A stretch of 63,960 bases of DNA from Erythrobacter sp. (GCA_013822695.1 PNKW01000009.1:1-63960); one strand, 5' to 3'; positions 17,575 to 26,327 are shown, numbered from the stretch's first letter. Translations and numbers: made by a program. The notes: generated from the sequence alone by a model not told the origin.

Positions 17575-18018
17575 ATGGGAATCCTGATGAAGATCTTCAC
17601 CTGGTGGGACGGCGCCACCATCGGCACGCAGCTGTGGGCCAGCCGCGCCAAGGGCGAGCATGTCGGCACCGACGCGGCGGGCAACAAGTATTACCGCGCA
17701 AAGCCTAAGACCGGGACGAAAGCCGCTGCCGCCAATGATGGCTCCTACACCAGCCGCGACAAGCGCTGGGTGATCTACAACGGTGCCAATGATGCCAGCC
17801 GCGTGCCATCCGAATGGCATGGCTGGCTCCACGGCACCTATGACGAGGTGCCCGAAAGCCACCTGCCCCCGCCGCGCGTGTGGGAGGTCGATTACACCCC
17901 CAACGCCACCGGCACCGCCGCCGCCTACCGCCCGCAGGGCGCGCTCGAGCGTGGTGGCCAGCGCGCGCGCGCGGTCGGCGATTACGAGGCGTGGACCCCG
18001 GGCGGCCCGGACAGCTGA
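17575..18018 (+). CDS. NDUFA12-family respiratory complex I accessory subunit
   Basis: A 147-residue homologue of the supernumerary complex I subunit NDUFA12 (B17.2), found in alphaproteobacteria and mitochondria. The start MGILMKIFTWWDG, the GNKYYRAK segment and RRW-type motif KRWVIYNG, then VPSEWHGWLHGTYDE, are family signatures. It sits at the periphery of NADH dehydrogenase and helps assembly. The gene order with DUF2155 and aat is common in alphaproteobacteria. The core nuo genes are not in the window. Confidence 0.9.
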   Translation: MGILMKIFTWWDGATIGTQLWASRAKGEHVGTDAAGNKYYRAKPKTGTKAAAANDGSYTSRDKRWVIYNGANDASRVPSEWHGWLHGTYDEVPESHLPPPRVWEVDYTPNATGTAAAYRPQGALERGGQRARAVGDYEAWTPGGPDS

Positions 18019-18029
18019 GGGTCGCTCGC

Positions 18030-18632
18030 GTGAAGGCCCTCCGCCTTTTGGCACCGCTGGCCTGCGCGCTGACGCTTGCCGCTTGCGATTATTTCGCTCA
18101 ACCCTCGGGCGAGGCGGTGAGGGTCTCGCTTGAAGGCCCTGCCACGCCCGCTCCCGGTGCCAGCGCTTCGGCTGCGGCCCCTGCCAATGATTACGGCGCC
18201 ACCCCGATGAATGAACGCGTCGCGGTGATCGGCCTGCTCAACAAGCGCAACAATGTCTCGGAAGAGATCAAGCTGAAGCCCGGCGAATCGCGCGAGATCG
18301 GCCCAGTCATCATCCGCGTTTCCGCCTGCGAACGCACTGCCCCCTGGGAACTGCCGCAGCAGACCGGCGCCTTCGTGCAGGTCGACATCCGCGAGCGCGG
18401 AGCCGCCCAGCATGCCCGGATCTTCTCGGGCTGGATGTTCCTCGAAAGCCCGAGCGTCAACGTGGTCGAGCACCCGGTCTATGATGTCTGGGTCAAGGAC
18501 TGCACGATGCGCTTCCCGGGCGAGGAAGGGCCTGCGTCACCCAAGGATGCGCCTGCGGGCAAGCCCTCGGCTGCGCCCTCTGCCGCGCCATCGCCCGCAG
18601 CGACCCCCGCTACGCCCGCACCCGCTGCATAG
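18030..18632 (+). CDS. DUF2155 lipoprotein
   Basis: A 200-residue exported lipoprotein: the signal LACALTLAAC ends in a lipobox. The conserved DUF2155 core is in the middle (VAVIGLLNKRNNVSEEIKL ... IIRVSACERTAPWELPQQ ... FSGWMFLESPSVNVVEHPVYDVWVKDC, quoted in parts). GTG at 18030 is the only start that gives the signal peptide. The last 35 or so residues are Pro/Ala-rich (SAAPSAAPSPAATPATPAPAA-like) and overlap the 3' end of aat on the other strand by 154 bases. Confidence 0.82.
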   Translation: MKALRLLAPLACALTLAACDYFAQPSGEAVRVSLEGPATPAPGASASAAAPANDYGATPMNERVAVIGLLNKRNNVSEEIKLKPGESREIGPVIIRVSACERTAPWELPQQTGAFVQVDIRERGAAQHARIFSGWMFLESPSVNVVEHPVYDVWVKDCTMRFPGEEGPASPKDAPAGKPSAAPSAAPSPAATPATPAPAA

Positions 18633-19300
18633 CCCTTGCCCGACATGAATTGCCGCCACGCGGCATCGAGCGGCATCGCCGGATCACCCTGCGCCTGCTC
18701 CACCAGCCTCCGGTAATCGGCCTGCGCCAGCTCGCGCGCGCCCATCGAACGCAGGTGCTCGGTCATGAACTGGCAGTCGAGCAGCTCCATCCCGGCGTGG
18801 CCCATCAGCGCCACCAGCCACACCAGCGCGACCTTGCTTGCATCGGGCACGCGGCTGAACATCGATTCGCCGCAGAACACCCGCGCGAAACTCACCCCGT
18901 AGAGCCCGCCGACCAGCTCAGGCCAGCCCTCGCGCCCGACCTGCCAGCACTCGACCGAATGCGCGTGCCCGGCGCGGTGGAGGCCGAGATAGGACTGGAT
19001 AATGCGCTCCGAAATCCACGTCTCGGGATGTTCGGCTCGCGGCTCGGCGCAGGCGCGGATCACCTGTTCGAACCCGCGGTTGACCGTCACCGCGAACCTG
19101 TCGGCGCGGATCACTTTCCGCAGCGACTTGCTGAGATGCAGCCCCGTGAGCGGAATGATTGCCCGCTCGCGCGGTTCGACCCAGAACACCTCGGGATCAT
19201 CGCGCCGGTCCGCCATCGGGAAAATCCCGCTGCGATAGGCAAGCAGCAGGGTATCGACCGGGATCGGAGGGCGTGCGGGCGCGTGCATGATGCGGCGCAT
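18479..19300 (-). CDS. aat: Leucyl/phenylalanyl-tRNA--protein transferase
   Basis: Adds Leu or Phe from tRNA to N-terminal Arg/Lys of proteins, marking them for ClpS/ClpAP degradation (N-degron pathway). The 273-residue protein shows LLLAYRSGIFPMAD, WVEPRERAIIPL, HSVECWQ, GGLYGVSFARVFCGESMFS, and LLDCQFMTEHLRSMGA. The usual enzyme ends near GYAAG; here about 45 extra low-complexity residues (Ala/Gly-rich) follow and are encoded opposite the DUF2155 tail. Start 19300 or the Met at 19288 are both possible. Confidence 0.93.
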   Translation of the reverse strand: MRRIMHAPARPPIPVDTLLLAYRSGIFPMADRRDDPEVFWVEPRERAIIPLTGLHLSKSLRKVIRADRFAVTVNRGFEQVIRACAEPRAEHPETWISERIIQSYLGLHRAGHAHSVECWQVGREGWPELVGGLYGVSFARVFCGESMFSRVPDASKVALVWLVALMGHAGMELLDCQFMTEHLRSMGARELAQADYRRLVEQAQGDPAMPLDAAWRQFMSGKGYAAGAGVAGVAAGDGAAEGAAEGLPAGASLGDAGPSSPGKRIVQSLTQTS

Positions 19301-19380
19301 ACTACAGGCGGGCTCTGCAAGAGGTAAAGTGGATTGCCTAACCCCGGACGCTTCGTTAAAGCGCCCGCCTCAGCGAGTGC

Positions 19381-19456
19381 AGGGGTGTAGCTCAGCTGGT
19401 AGAGCATCGGTCTCCAAAACCGAGGGCCACGGGTTCGAATCCTGTCACCCCTGCCA
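19381..19456 (+). tRNA. trpT: tRNA-Trp (anticodon CCA), CCA end encoded
   Basis: A full cloverleaf: acceptor arms AGGGGTG and CACCCCT pair over 7 bases, the D-loop has AGCTCAGCTGGTAGAGC, the anticodon loop CTCCAAA carries CCA, and the T-arm has GGTTCGAATCC. The discriminator G and encoded CCA end at 19456. In many bacteria tRNA-Trp sits directly before secE-nusG; here 3.4 kb separate them. Confidence 0.97.
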
Positions 19457-19680
19457 TTCTTGTTTTTCGAGCCCGCCTCCGCGGGCTCGTCCTCGCGGCT
19501 GATCCTTCGTTTCGCTTCGCTACACTTTGGGCCGCTTCGGGCGCGCGTTCGCGCTTGCGGCCCTGCAGGCCGTTCTTGTTTTTCGAGCCCGCCTCCGCGG
19601 GCTCGTCCTCCCGGCTGATCCTCCACTTCGCTGCGCTACGTTCCGGGCCGGTCCGGGCGCGCGTTCGCGCTTGCGGGTCC
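19457..19680 (+). repeat. Two tandem copies of a multi-hairpin intergenic element (copies C1 and C2)
   Basis: Two direct repeats with a spacing of 116 bases begin at 19457 and 19573, right after tRNA-Trp. Each starts TTCTTGTTTTTCG, then a hairpin with arms CGAGCCCGC/GCGGGCTCG and loop CTCC (19468-19489 and 19584-19605), then TCCTCGC or TCCTCCC, a diverged stretch, and CGGGCGCGCGTTCGCGCTTGCGG. The T run precedes the hairpin, so this is not a standard terminator for the tRNA. Related elements lie at 26041-26150 and 36055-36300. Confidence 0.75.
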
Positions 19681-19816
19681 TTTGGCACCGATTCTTGCGC
19701 TTCCCCATTATGGGGAGGCTGCGGTGGTTCACCGCGTCGCCTGTTCATCTTGTCGCAAGGCGAACCGTGTATTCCTGTCGACGAAACGAGTTCAACCCTT
19801 CGACAGGAGACCAACG

Positions 19817-19969
19817 ATGAGCGCCTACACCTTCCGTTCCTCGCGTCCCGACCACTGGGTCAGCCCGCGGCCGACGCGCGACCGCGCGCGCCTGCGGGCG
19901 ATTCACGGCCCGCTCCAGCCGATGGCGCCGCAAGGAGGCTGGCTGTCCCGCCTGCTCGCAGCCCGCTGA
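19817..19969 (+). CDS. Small basic protein, function unknown
   Basis: A 50-residue protein (MSAYTFRSSRPDHWVSPRPT at the N-terminus, Arg-rich, ending WLSRLLAAR). AGGAGA lies 6 bases before the ATG, a strong ribosome binding site, which makes it more credible than a chance frame. There is no membrane segment or Cys. It stands alone between the tandem hairpin elements and phoX. I do not recognise a family. Confidence 0.5.
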   Translation: MSAYTFRSSRPDHWVSPRPTRDRARLRAIHGPLQPMAPQGGWLSRLLAAR

Positions 19970-20176
19970 GGGGCGCGCACGGGCATCTTTGCAGCGCATG
20001 CAACATCCGACGTGCAAATCCTGCAATTTCAATTCCCAAGGCCGAATACGCCATCACAAAACTGTCAAATTCGTGCGCGATTTCATTAATTTGCCACGCC
20101 GCTGACGCCTGCGTGTCACCGCAGCTATCCATAGTCTCCCCGTTCGAAGATTCGCTTCGAGGGGGACTATCACATC

Positions 20177-22639
20177 ATGGCCAGCAAGATCTTTGACGCC
20201 GCCTACACCGACGGCGATGTCGATACCAACTTCACCAATCTGCGCACCCTCAACGAGATCGCTGACGAGCGCTTTTCGCGCCGCCAGACTCTGGTGGGCG
20301 GGATGCAGGCTTCGGCGACCGCGTTCCTCGGCACCTCGCTGCTCGCGGCCTGCGGCGGCGACGAGTTCACCCCGGCCGAGACCACGGTCAGCGCCGGCCA
20401 GGACGCCACCACTTCGGCGGGCCGTCTCGTGACGATCGCGCCGACCATCGCGGGCAGCGGCGCCTTCACGGTCGAGCAGTTCGCCGGCCCCCGGGTAACC
20501 CTGACCGGCACCGGCGCGACCCGCAGCTTCTTCGCTCCGGGGGTCGCTTCGTCGACCACGCTCGGCTTCCGCATCGCCGCCAACGGCCAGGTCGATGACG
20601 TCAACATCACCGTAACCCCGGCGCAGCTCGGCTTCACCGCAGTGCCGCGCAACACCAATGACGTGGTGACCGTTCCGGCGGGCCACAACATCACCGTGCT
20701 GACCCGTCTCGGCGACCCGATCCTGCCGGGCGCCGGGGCCTTTGCCAACAACGGCACCGACACCAACTATGCCGCGCGCATCGGCGACCACGGGGACGCG
20801 CTCTATTACTACGGCCTCTCGGCGGCCGGCATGCGCGACGACAACAGCTCGATCCGTGGCCTGCTGGTGCAGAACCACGAGAACCTCAACGTCCAGTATC
20901 TCCACCCCAACGGCCCGACCAACCTGACGTCGGGCGTGCGGCCGGCGGCTGAGGCGATCAAGGAAATCGAAGCCCACGGCGTATCGGTCGTCGAGATCCA
21001 GGACACGGGTAACCGCAATTGGGTGACGGTGGCCAACAGCGCCCTGAATCGCCGCATCACCCCCAACACCCCGGTGGTGTTCAACGGTCCGGTGCGCGGG
21101 ACCGCGTTCCTGCAGACCGTCGGCTCGCCCACCGGTACGACCGGCACCGGCACCATCAACAACTGCGCCAACGGCTATGCCGAATGGGGCACCAACCTCA
21201 CCTGCGAAGAAAACTGGGCGGGCTACTTCCGCCGCGACAACACCGGCGCGGGCGCAGACACCGCCAACCGCACCCCGCGCGAGCTGACCGCGCTGCGCCG
21301 CTACGGCGTCAACAGCAGCCTCGGCAACTACAACTGGGCCTCGCTGGCAGGCACCGACCCGATCTACACCCGCTGGGATGCGCGGGCTGGCACGGGCGCG
21401 GCGACCACCGACTATCGCAACGAGCCCAACACCTTCGGCTGGGTGGTCGAGATCGATCCCTTCAACCCCGCATCCGCGCCCCGCAAGCGCACCGCGCTGG
21501 GCCGTTTTGCGCATGAAGGCGCGTGGGTCAGCAACCTCGTCGAAGGTCAGCGCCTCGCGGTCTACATGGGCGACGATTCGCGCCGCGAATATCTCTACAA
21601 GTTCGTCTCGACTGCGACCTGGACCGAGGCGGATCGCAACCGCAGCGACCGGCTGGCCGTGGGTGACAAGTATCTCGATGCCGGCACGCTCTATGTCGCC
21701 CGCTTCAACGCCGACGGCACCGGCACCTGGCTGCCGCTGGTGTTCGGCCAGGTGCCGAACCGTCCGGCGGTGGGCAGCGAACCCGAATATGTGTTCCAGA
21801 GCCAGGCCGACATCCTCGTCAACACCCGCCTCGCGGCGGACGCGGTGGGCGCGACCCCGATGGACCGTCCGGAATGGACCGCGGTCAATCCGGCCAATGG
21901 CGAGGTCTATCTGACCCTCACCAACAACAACGCGGCGCTGCGTCCGATCACCGGCACCGATGCCGCCAACCCGCGGCACTATGTCGAGCCGACGAGCGCG
22001 ACCACCTCGACCTCGGGCAACCCCAACGGCCACATCATCCGCCTGCGCGAGATGGGCAACTCGCCCGCAGCGACGACATTCAACTGGGACATCTACCTGT
22101 TCGGAGCGGACTCGGTCGATGCCAACGCGACCAACGTCAACCTCTCGGGCCTCAATGCGGACAACGACTTCTCGAGCCCGGATGGCCTGTGGTTCGCCCG
22201 TCCGCAGAACCCCTCGGGGGTCGGGCGTCCGCTGCTGTGGATCCAGACCGACGACGGTGCCTTCACCGACCGCACCAACAACCAGATGCTCGCCGCGCTT
22301 CCGGGCCGGGTGGGTGACGGCGGTGCGCGCACCATCACCAACACCGCCGCCAACGGCACGACCGCAACCCAGGGGACCATCGTCGGCACGGCGGCGACCG
22401 CAGCCAACCTGCGGCGCTTCCTGACCGGGCCGCTGGAATGCGAGATCACCGGGGTCGACACCACGCCCGACGGCCGCACGCTGTTCGTCGGCATCCAGCA
22501 CCCGGGCGAAGATGCAAGCGACCCGAACCAGCCGAGCAGCAACTGGCCCGCGAGCCAGGCCGGCGCCGCGCCGGGCGTGCGCCCGCGCTCGGGTGTGGTT
22601 GCGATCACCCGCGCCGACGGCGGGATCATCGGCGTCTGA
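20177..22639 (+). CDS. phoX: PhoX-family (DUF839) secreted phosphatase-like protein
   Basis: An 820-residue protein of the PhoX/DUF839 family, calcium- and iron-dependent alkaline phosphatases that release phosphate from organic esters. A Tat signal begins FSRRQTLVGG, with a hydrophobic core and a possible lipobox at LLAACGG. The C-terminal half has the family pattern: GRFAHEGAWV (a metal-site region), VYMGDDSRREYLYKFV, SSPDGLWFARPQ, LLWIQTDDGAF, and ECEITGVDTTPDGRTLFVGIQHPGED. A leading Ig-like segment (about residues 75-150) precedes the catalytic region. Upstream (about 20061-20078) a CTGTCAAATTC half-site resembles a Pho box only weakly. A strong hairpin follows the stop. Confidence 0.88.
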   Translation: MASKIFDAAYTDGDVDTNFTNLRTLNEIADERFSRRQTLVGGMQASATAFLGTSLLAACGGDEFTPAETTVSAGQDATTSAGRLVTIAPTIAGSGAFTVEQFAGPRVTLTGTGATRSFFAPGVASSTTLGFRIAANGQVDDVNITVTPAQLGFTAVPRNTNDVVTVPAGHNITVLTRLGDPILPGAGAFANNGTDTNYAARIGDHGDALYYYGLSAAGMRDDNSSIRGLLVQNHENLNVQYLHPNGPTNLTSGVRPAAEAIKEIEAHGVSVVEIQDTGNRNWVTVANSALNRRITPNTPVVFNGPVRGTAFLQTVGSPTGTTGTGTINNCANGYAEWGTNLTCEENWAGYFRRDNTGAGADTANRTPRELTALRRYGVNSSLGNYNWASLAGTDPIYTRWDARAGTGAATTDYRNEPNTFGWVVEIDPFNPASAPRKRTALGRFAHEGAWVSNLVEGQRLAVYMGDDSRREYLYKFVSTATWTEADRNRSDRLAVGDKYLDAGTLYVARFNADGTGTWLPLVFGQVPNRPAVGSEPEYVFQSQADILVNTRLAADAVGATPMDRPEWTAVNPANGEVYLTLTNNNAALRPITGTDAANPRHYVEPTSATTSTSGNPNGHIIRLREMGNSPAATTFNWDIYLFGADSVDANATNVNLSGLNADNDFSSPDGLWFARPQNPSGVGRPLLWIQTDDGAFTDRTNNQMLAALPGRVGDGGARTITNTAANGTTATQGTIVGTAATAANLRRFLTGPLECEITGVDTTPDGRTLFVGIQHPGEDASDPNQPSSNWPASQAGAAPGVRPRSGVVAITRADGGIIGV

Positions 22640-22670
22640 TCCGCATCGCCTTGCGGTGAAGCATGATAAG

Positions 22671-22709
22671 GGGGCGGGGCAGCATCCGGGCTGCCCCGCC
22701 CCTCTTGCA
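22671..22709 (+). terminator. Terminator-like hairpin after phoX
   Basis: Perfect 13-bp stem, arms GGGGCGGGGCAGC and GCTGCCCCGCCCC, loop ATCCGG, followed by TCTTGC. The T run is weak, but the stem is very stable. It separates phoX from the secE-nusG transcript. Confidence 0.65.
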
Positions 22710-22863
22710 TTCGCGCAGCCACCGGCGTAAGGGCACCAACGTCTTTTCCGACATCGGTGAAATTCTCCAGCCCCTCCGGCGACCTTGTCCCGGACGGCGC
22801 GGAGCCCTACCTGAAAGCCGGCCGGACAGACGAGTGCGGCAATACGCAAAGGAACTGGCTGGC

Positions 22864-23106
22864 ATGGCCGACAAGATGATCGCTCCCAAGGACGGGGCAG
22901 AACCGAAGAAGCCCAAGACCTCGCCTGGCGAGTTCTTCAACCAGGTGCGCGCCGAGACGAACAAGATCGTCTGGCCGACTCGCGAGGAGACCGTGCGCAC
23001 GGCGATCTTCGTGTTCATCTTCATGCTGCTGCTGTCGATCTTCTTCCTCGGCGTGGACACCGTGTTCGGCATGATCGTCAACGCGCTGATCGGCCTGCTC
23101 AAGTAA
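22864..23106 (+). CDS. secE: Preprotein translocase subunit SecE
   Basis: Essential clamp subunit of the SecYEG channel. An 80-residue single-span form typical of alphaproteobacteria: SPGEFFNQVRAETNKIVWPTREET is the conserved amphipathic and cytoplasmic region, followed by one membrane helix (FVFIFMLLLSIFFLGVDTVF). AAAGGAA precedes ATG at 22864; an upstream extension to 22663 lacks homology. It is transcribed with nusG (50 bases downstream). Confidence 0.95.
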   Translation: MADKMIAPKDGAEPKKPKTSPGEFFNQVRAETNKIVWPTREETVRTAIFVFIFMLLLSIFFLGVDTVFGMIVNALIGLLK

Positions 23107-23156
23107 GCCTGCCGCCCTTCCCGATACGCTAGATCCCCATTTCCCAAGGACGTTCC

Positions 23157-23693
23157 ATGGCCCGCTGGTACATCATTCACGCCTATTCCGGTTTCGAGAA
23201 CAAGGTGCGCGACGCGATCATCGCCGAAGCCGAACGCCTTGGCCTGTCCGAAGGCGTCGAGGAAGTGCAGGTCCCGACCGAGACCGTGACCGAAGTGAAG
23301 CGCGGCAAGAAGGTGCAGGTCGAACGCAAGTTCATGCCCGGCTACGTGCTCGCCAAGCTGAACATGACCGACGACATCTACCACCTCGTCAAGAACACCC
23401 CCAAGGTGACCGGCTTCCTCGGTTCGGGCAACAAGCCGCAGCCGATCTCCGAGAAGGAAGCCGCGCGCTATTTCGGCGGCGTCGCCGAAGCCCAGGCCGC
23501 GCCCAAGCGCGACATCAGCGTCGATTACGAGATCGGCGATTCGGTCAAGGTCAACGCCGGGCCCTTCGCCAGCTTCAACGGGATCGTGGAAGAGCTCGAT
23601 TTCGACAAGCAGAAGGTCAAGGTTTCTGTCTCGATCTTCGGTCGCGCCACCCCAGTGGAGCTGGGCTTCGAGGAAGTCGAACTGGTGAAGTAA
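23157..23693 (+). CDS. nusG: Transcription termination/antitermination factor NusG
   Basis: Binds RNA polymerase and links it to Rho or the ribosome. 178 residues: NGN domain starting [15 protein letters not shown], with the [13 protein letters not shown] and VTGFLG segments, then the KOW domain ([20 protein letters not shown]). Length and order after secE are standard. AAGGACG lies before the ATG. Confidence 0.97.
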   Translation: MARWYIIHAYSGFENKVRDAIIAEAERLGLSEGVEEVQVPTETVTEVKRGKKVQVERKFMPGYVLAKLNMTDDIYHLVKNTPKVTGFLGSGNKPQPISEKEAARYFGGVAEAQAAPKRDISVDYEIGDSVKVNAGPFASFNGIVEELDFDKQKVKVSVSIFGRATPVELGFEEVELVK

Positions 23694-23739
23694 TGGGCGG
23701 GGTGCCCTGGCCGCGCTACCGCCGCGCTGCTTGAGCGCC

Positions 23740-23913
23740 GTGAAGACCCGCCCCGGCATCTGCAACCGCAAACTCCGCTTCGCCACGCGCGAAGATGCCG
23801 AGGCCGTGGCTCTTTGCGCCGACACGCCTTTGCGCGCCTACAAATGCACGCTGTGCAAGCAATTCCACCTTACCAGCCGCACCAAGGGGCTGAGGCGCCC
23901 GCGCCCGCAATAG
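23740..23913 (+). CDS. Small CxxC protein, function unknown
   Basis: A 57-residue basic protein ([20 protein letters not shown] at the start) with the motif [14 protein letters not shown], a CxxC followed by a nearby His that could bind zinc with Cys9. GTG at 23740 or TTG at 23731 may start it. It lies 46 bases downstream of nusG on the same strand and converges on the PspA-like gene. The pattern resembles small zinc-ribbon proteins linked to phages or host-takeover factors, but I cannot assign a function. Confidence 0.5.
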   Translation: MKTRPGICNRKLRFATREDAEAVALCADTPLRAYKCTLCKQFHLTSRTKGLRRPRPQ

Positions 23914-23919
23914 AGTGCG

Positions 23920-24597
23920 TCAGCCCTTCTTGCCGCCCGACTTCTTCGCCGGAGCGGGTGTGCTTGCCTTCAGTGCGGCAAGCTCGGCCTCGACCGCGCT
24001 GGCGCGGCGCATTTCCTCGATCTCGCGGTCGACGCTGGCGTTGGTGCGCGAGGAGGCTTCGTCCTCGGTGGCGAACTGGGCGCGCTGGCCGAGCGTGTTG
24101 ATGCGGTTGAGATGCGCCTCGGCCCGGCTCGCCGCGCCGCCGGTTGCGCCGGCGCGGGCGGCCTCGTCGGCGGCGATCTGGGCGCGGGCCTGCGCGCGGG
24201 TCTCTTCGCGCTTGGCTTCGAGTTCGCGGATGGCGGCGTCGATCTCGGCAAGGCTGGTGTCGGCGGCGGCGATTTCGTCCTTCAGGCGGATGATCGCCTG
24301 GCGGCAATCCTCGCGTGCCAGCAGCGCCTGGCGGGCGAGATCCTCGCGCCCGTGATCCATCGCGGTCTTGGCCTTGTCGCCCCAGTCGGCCTCTTTCAGC
24401 TCGTGCTGCACGAGGCTGGCCTCGAGCCGCCTCTTGTTCTGGCTGATACGGGTGTGGTCACCGGTCAGGCTGATGATCGATTCCTCGATCTCGCGCTGGA
24501 GCAGGGTGAGCATCTTGGCCGGGTTCGAGGCGGATTCGATCGCGCTCGTGACGTTGCTGGAAATCAGTTCCTTGATCTGGATCGCGACCCGAAACAT
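23920..24597 (-). CDS. pspA: PspA/IM30 family envelope-stress protein
   Basis: A 225-residue coiled-coil protein of the PspA/Vipp1 family (start MFRVAIQIKELISSNVTSAI, then SNPAKMLTLLQREIEESI). It supports membrane integrity under stress. Heptad-rich helices cover residues about 25-200, and the tail is basic (PAKKSGGKKG). ATG at 24597 follows a GGGGGA-type ribosome binding site; the longer frame to 24747 lacks family similarity. No pspB/pspC or pspF is visible. It splits the usual nusG-rplK linkage by lying on the opposite strand. Confidence 0.85.
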   Translation of the reverse strand: MFRVAIQIKELISSNVTSAIESASNPAKMLTLLQREIEESIISLTGDHTRISQNKRRLEASLVQHELKEADWGDKAKTAMDHGREDLARQALLAREDCRQAIIRLKDEIAAADTSLAEIDAAIRELEAKREETRAQARAQIAADEAARAGATGGAASRAEAHLNRINTLGQRAQFATEDEASSRTNASVDREIEEMRRASAVEAELAALKASTPAPAKKSGGKKG

Positions 24598-24903
24598 CTT
24601 CGTCCCCCTGTTGAGCCCCCGTGCCCTGGCGGAAAAGCCATAGGCGACAATCATTTGAAAATATATGAATCGCAAGTCTTGAGTGGCGGTTGCCATGATT
24701 TTCCTGCGGGGGTGCGCGCAGGCTGAACGAAGCGGAGTCGCTTGCATTCTGGCCCGGACACGCTATGCGCGCGCCTTCGCTTGGCCTGCGGGCCGGGTGA
24801 TTCCGCGCGGGAGCCGCTGGCGTGCACAGGCCACGGCGTTTGACCGCTCACCATGAGCCGGGCTGGAAACAGCGCGGCAACAGTGCGACAGGAGTAAGGC
24901 CTC

Positions 24904-25335
24904 ATGGCCAAGAAAATCGAAGGCTATATCAAGCTGCAGGTGCCCGCGGGCTCTGCCACCCCCTCGCCGCCGATCGGCCCGGCGCTGGGTCAGCGCGGCG
25001 TGAACATCATGGAATTCTGCAAGGCGTTCAACGCCGCCACGCAGGAAATGGAAAAGGGCATGCCGATCCCGACGGTCATCACCGTCTACGGCGACCGTTC
25101 CTTCACCTTCGTCACCAAGACCGCGCCGGCGACCTACTTCATCAAGAAGGCCGCGAACCTCAAGTCGGGCTCGAAGGAGCCGGGCAAGGTGTCGGCCGGA
25201 ACCATCAAGACCTCGCAGCTGCGTGAAATCGCCGAAGCCAAGATGGCTGACCTGAACGCAAACGATATCGATCAGGCGATCAAGATCATCGCCGGCAGCG
25301 CCCGTTCGATGGGCCTCGAAGTGGTGGAGGGCTAA
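24904..25335 (+). CDS. rplK: 50S ribosomal protein L11
   Basis: 143 residues. Family motifs: [34 protein letters not shown] (quoted in parts: [20 protein letters not shown] and [13 protein letters not shown]), then [15 protein letters not shown] and the 3' [12 protein letters not shown]. It forms the GTPase-associated centre with 23S rRNA. Four bases separate it from rplA. The 156-base region upstream (24748-24903) carries its promoter, not identified. Confidence 0.98.
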   Translation: MAKKIEGYIKLQVPAGSATPSPPIGPALGQRGVNIMEFCKAFNAATQEMEKGMPIPTVITVYGDRSFTFVTKTAPATYFIKKAANLKSGSKEPGKVSAGTIKTSQLREIAEAKMADLNANDIDQAIKIIAGSARSMGLEVVEG

Positions 25336-25339
25336 GCAC

Positions 25340-26032
25340 ATGGCAAAGATCACCAAGAAGGCGAAGATCCTCGCCAGCCTCGACCGCGAAAAGCTGTACA
25401 CCATCGAGGAAGCCCTCGCGACCCTGCGTCAGTTCAGCGGCAAGTTCGACGAGACCGTCGAAGTCGCCATGAACCTCGGCGTCGATCCGCGCCACGCCGA
25501 CCAGATGGTCCGCGGCATGGTGTCGCTGCCGTCTGGCACCGGTAAGGACGTGAAGGTTGCGGTCTTCGCGCGCGGCGACAACGCCGAAAAGGCGCTGGCT
25601 GCGGGCGCTGACAAGGTTGGCGCGGAAGACCTCATGGAAGACATGATGGCGGGCAACCTCGACTATGGCCGCGTGATCGCCTCGCCCGACATGATGGGCG
25701 TGGTCGGCCGTCTGGGCAAGATCCTCGGCCCCAAGGGCCTGATGCCGAACCCCAAGCTCGGCACGGTGACCCCGAACGTCGCGCAGGCGGTCAAGGACGC
25801 CAAGGGCGGCCAGGTCGAATACCGCGTGGAGAAGCAGGGCATCATCCACTCGGGCATCGGCAAGCTCAGCTTCTCGGATGACGCGCTGAAGGCGAACTTC
25901 AAGGCGCTGACCGAAGCTGTGGTGAAGTCGAAGCCTTCGGGCGCCAAGGGCAAGTACGTCCGCAAGGTCTCGCTGACCTCGTCGATGGGCCCGGGCCTCA
26001 AGGTCGATCTGAGCGAAGTCGAGGGCGCGTGA
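25340..26032 (+). CDS. rplA: 50S ribosomal protein L1
   Basis: 230 residues, the full family length. Recognised from [20 protein letters not shown], the [19 protein letters not shown] loop, and the conserved [16 protein letters not shown] motif. It binds the L1 stalk of 23S rRNA and its own mRNA, which in many bacteria gives feedback control of the rplK-rplA transcript. rplJ/rplL are not next in this genome; a multi-hairpin element follows. Confidence 0.98.
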   Translation: MAKITKKAKILASLDREKLYTIEEALATLRQFSGKFDETVEVAMNLGVDPRHADQMVRGMVSLPSGTGKDVKVAVFARGDNAEKALAAGADKVGAEDLMEDMMAGNLDYGRVIASPDMMGVVGRLGKILGPKGLMPNPKLGTVTPNVAQAVKDAKGGQVEYRVEKQGIIHSGIGKLSFSDDALKANFKALTEAVVKSKPSGAKGKYVRKVSLTSSMGPGLKVDLSEVEGA

Positions 26033-26040
26033 TTTGTGGG

Positions 26041-26150
26041 GCGAAGCCGCATCCGCGGCTTCGCTTCCTCGCTCACGGGGCCTGAAGGCCCCATCGCTGC
26101 GGGCGGCCATTCGGCCTTGCGATCCCTGCGGGACCGATCAGCCCCCTCCT
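26041..26150 (+). repeat. Multi-hairpin intergenic element, copy A
   Basis: A run of hairpins: 10-bp arms GCGAAGCCGC/GCGGCTTCGC with loop ATCC (26041-26064); spacer TTCCTCGCTCAC; GGGGCCT/AGGCCCC (26077-26092); spacer ATCGCTGCGGGC; GGCC-ATTC-GGCC (26105-26116); then TTGCG. Spacers and loops match copy B at 36055-36149 while the stem sequences differ. The rest of 26033-26327 shows no gene. It lies right after rplA and could act in termination or RNA stability. Confidence 0.7.
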
Positions 26151-26327
26151 ACAGCTCCGCTGACAGCATCGAGAGGGGTCGGAAGCCATGCGCCTCCGGC
26201 CCCTTTTGCGTTGCGACATAAGTCATTCGGACCCCTTGTCTTCGCCGTGCGTTGTCCCATCTGATAAGGGCACCCGCGACGCCCCCTCTCCTCCCCCTTC
26301 GCTCGCGGTTCATGAAAGAGGTCGCTC

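Noticed and set aside
19457..19680. CRISPR array from the 116-base repeated units
   Set aside because: Only two long, diverged copies with internal hairpins; no 24-48 base repeats with regular spacers and no cas gene.
19392..19814. Minus-strand frame containing GFEPVALGFGDR
   Set aside because: It is the well-known false protein formed by reading antisense through a tRNA gene, here tRNA-Trp and the tandem hairpin repeats.
20054..22849. 931-codon minus-strand frame opposite phoX
   Set aside because: PhoX motifs and Tat signal are on the plus strand; the antisense frame shows no domain.
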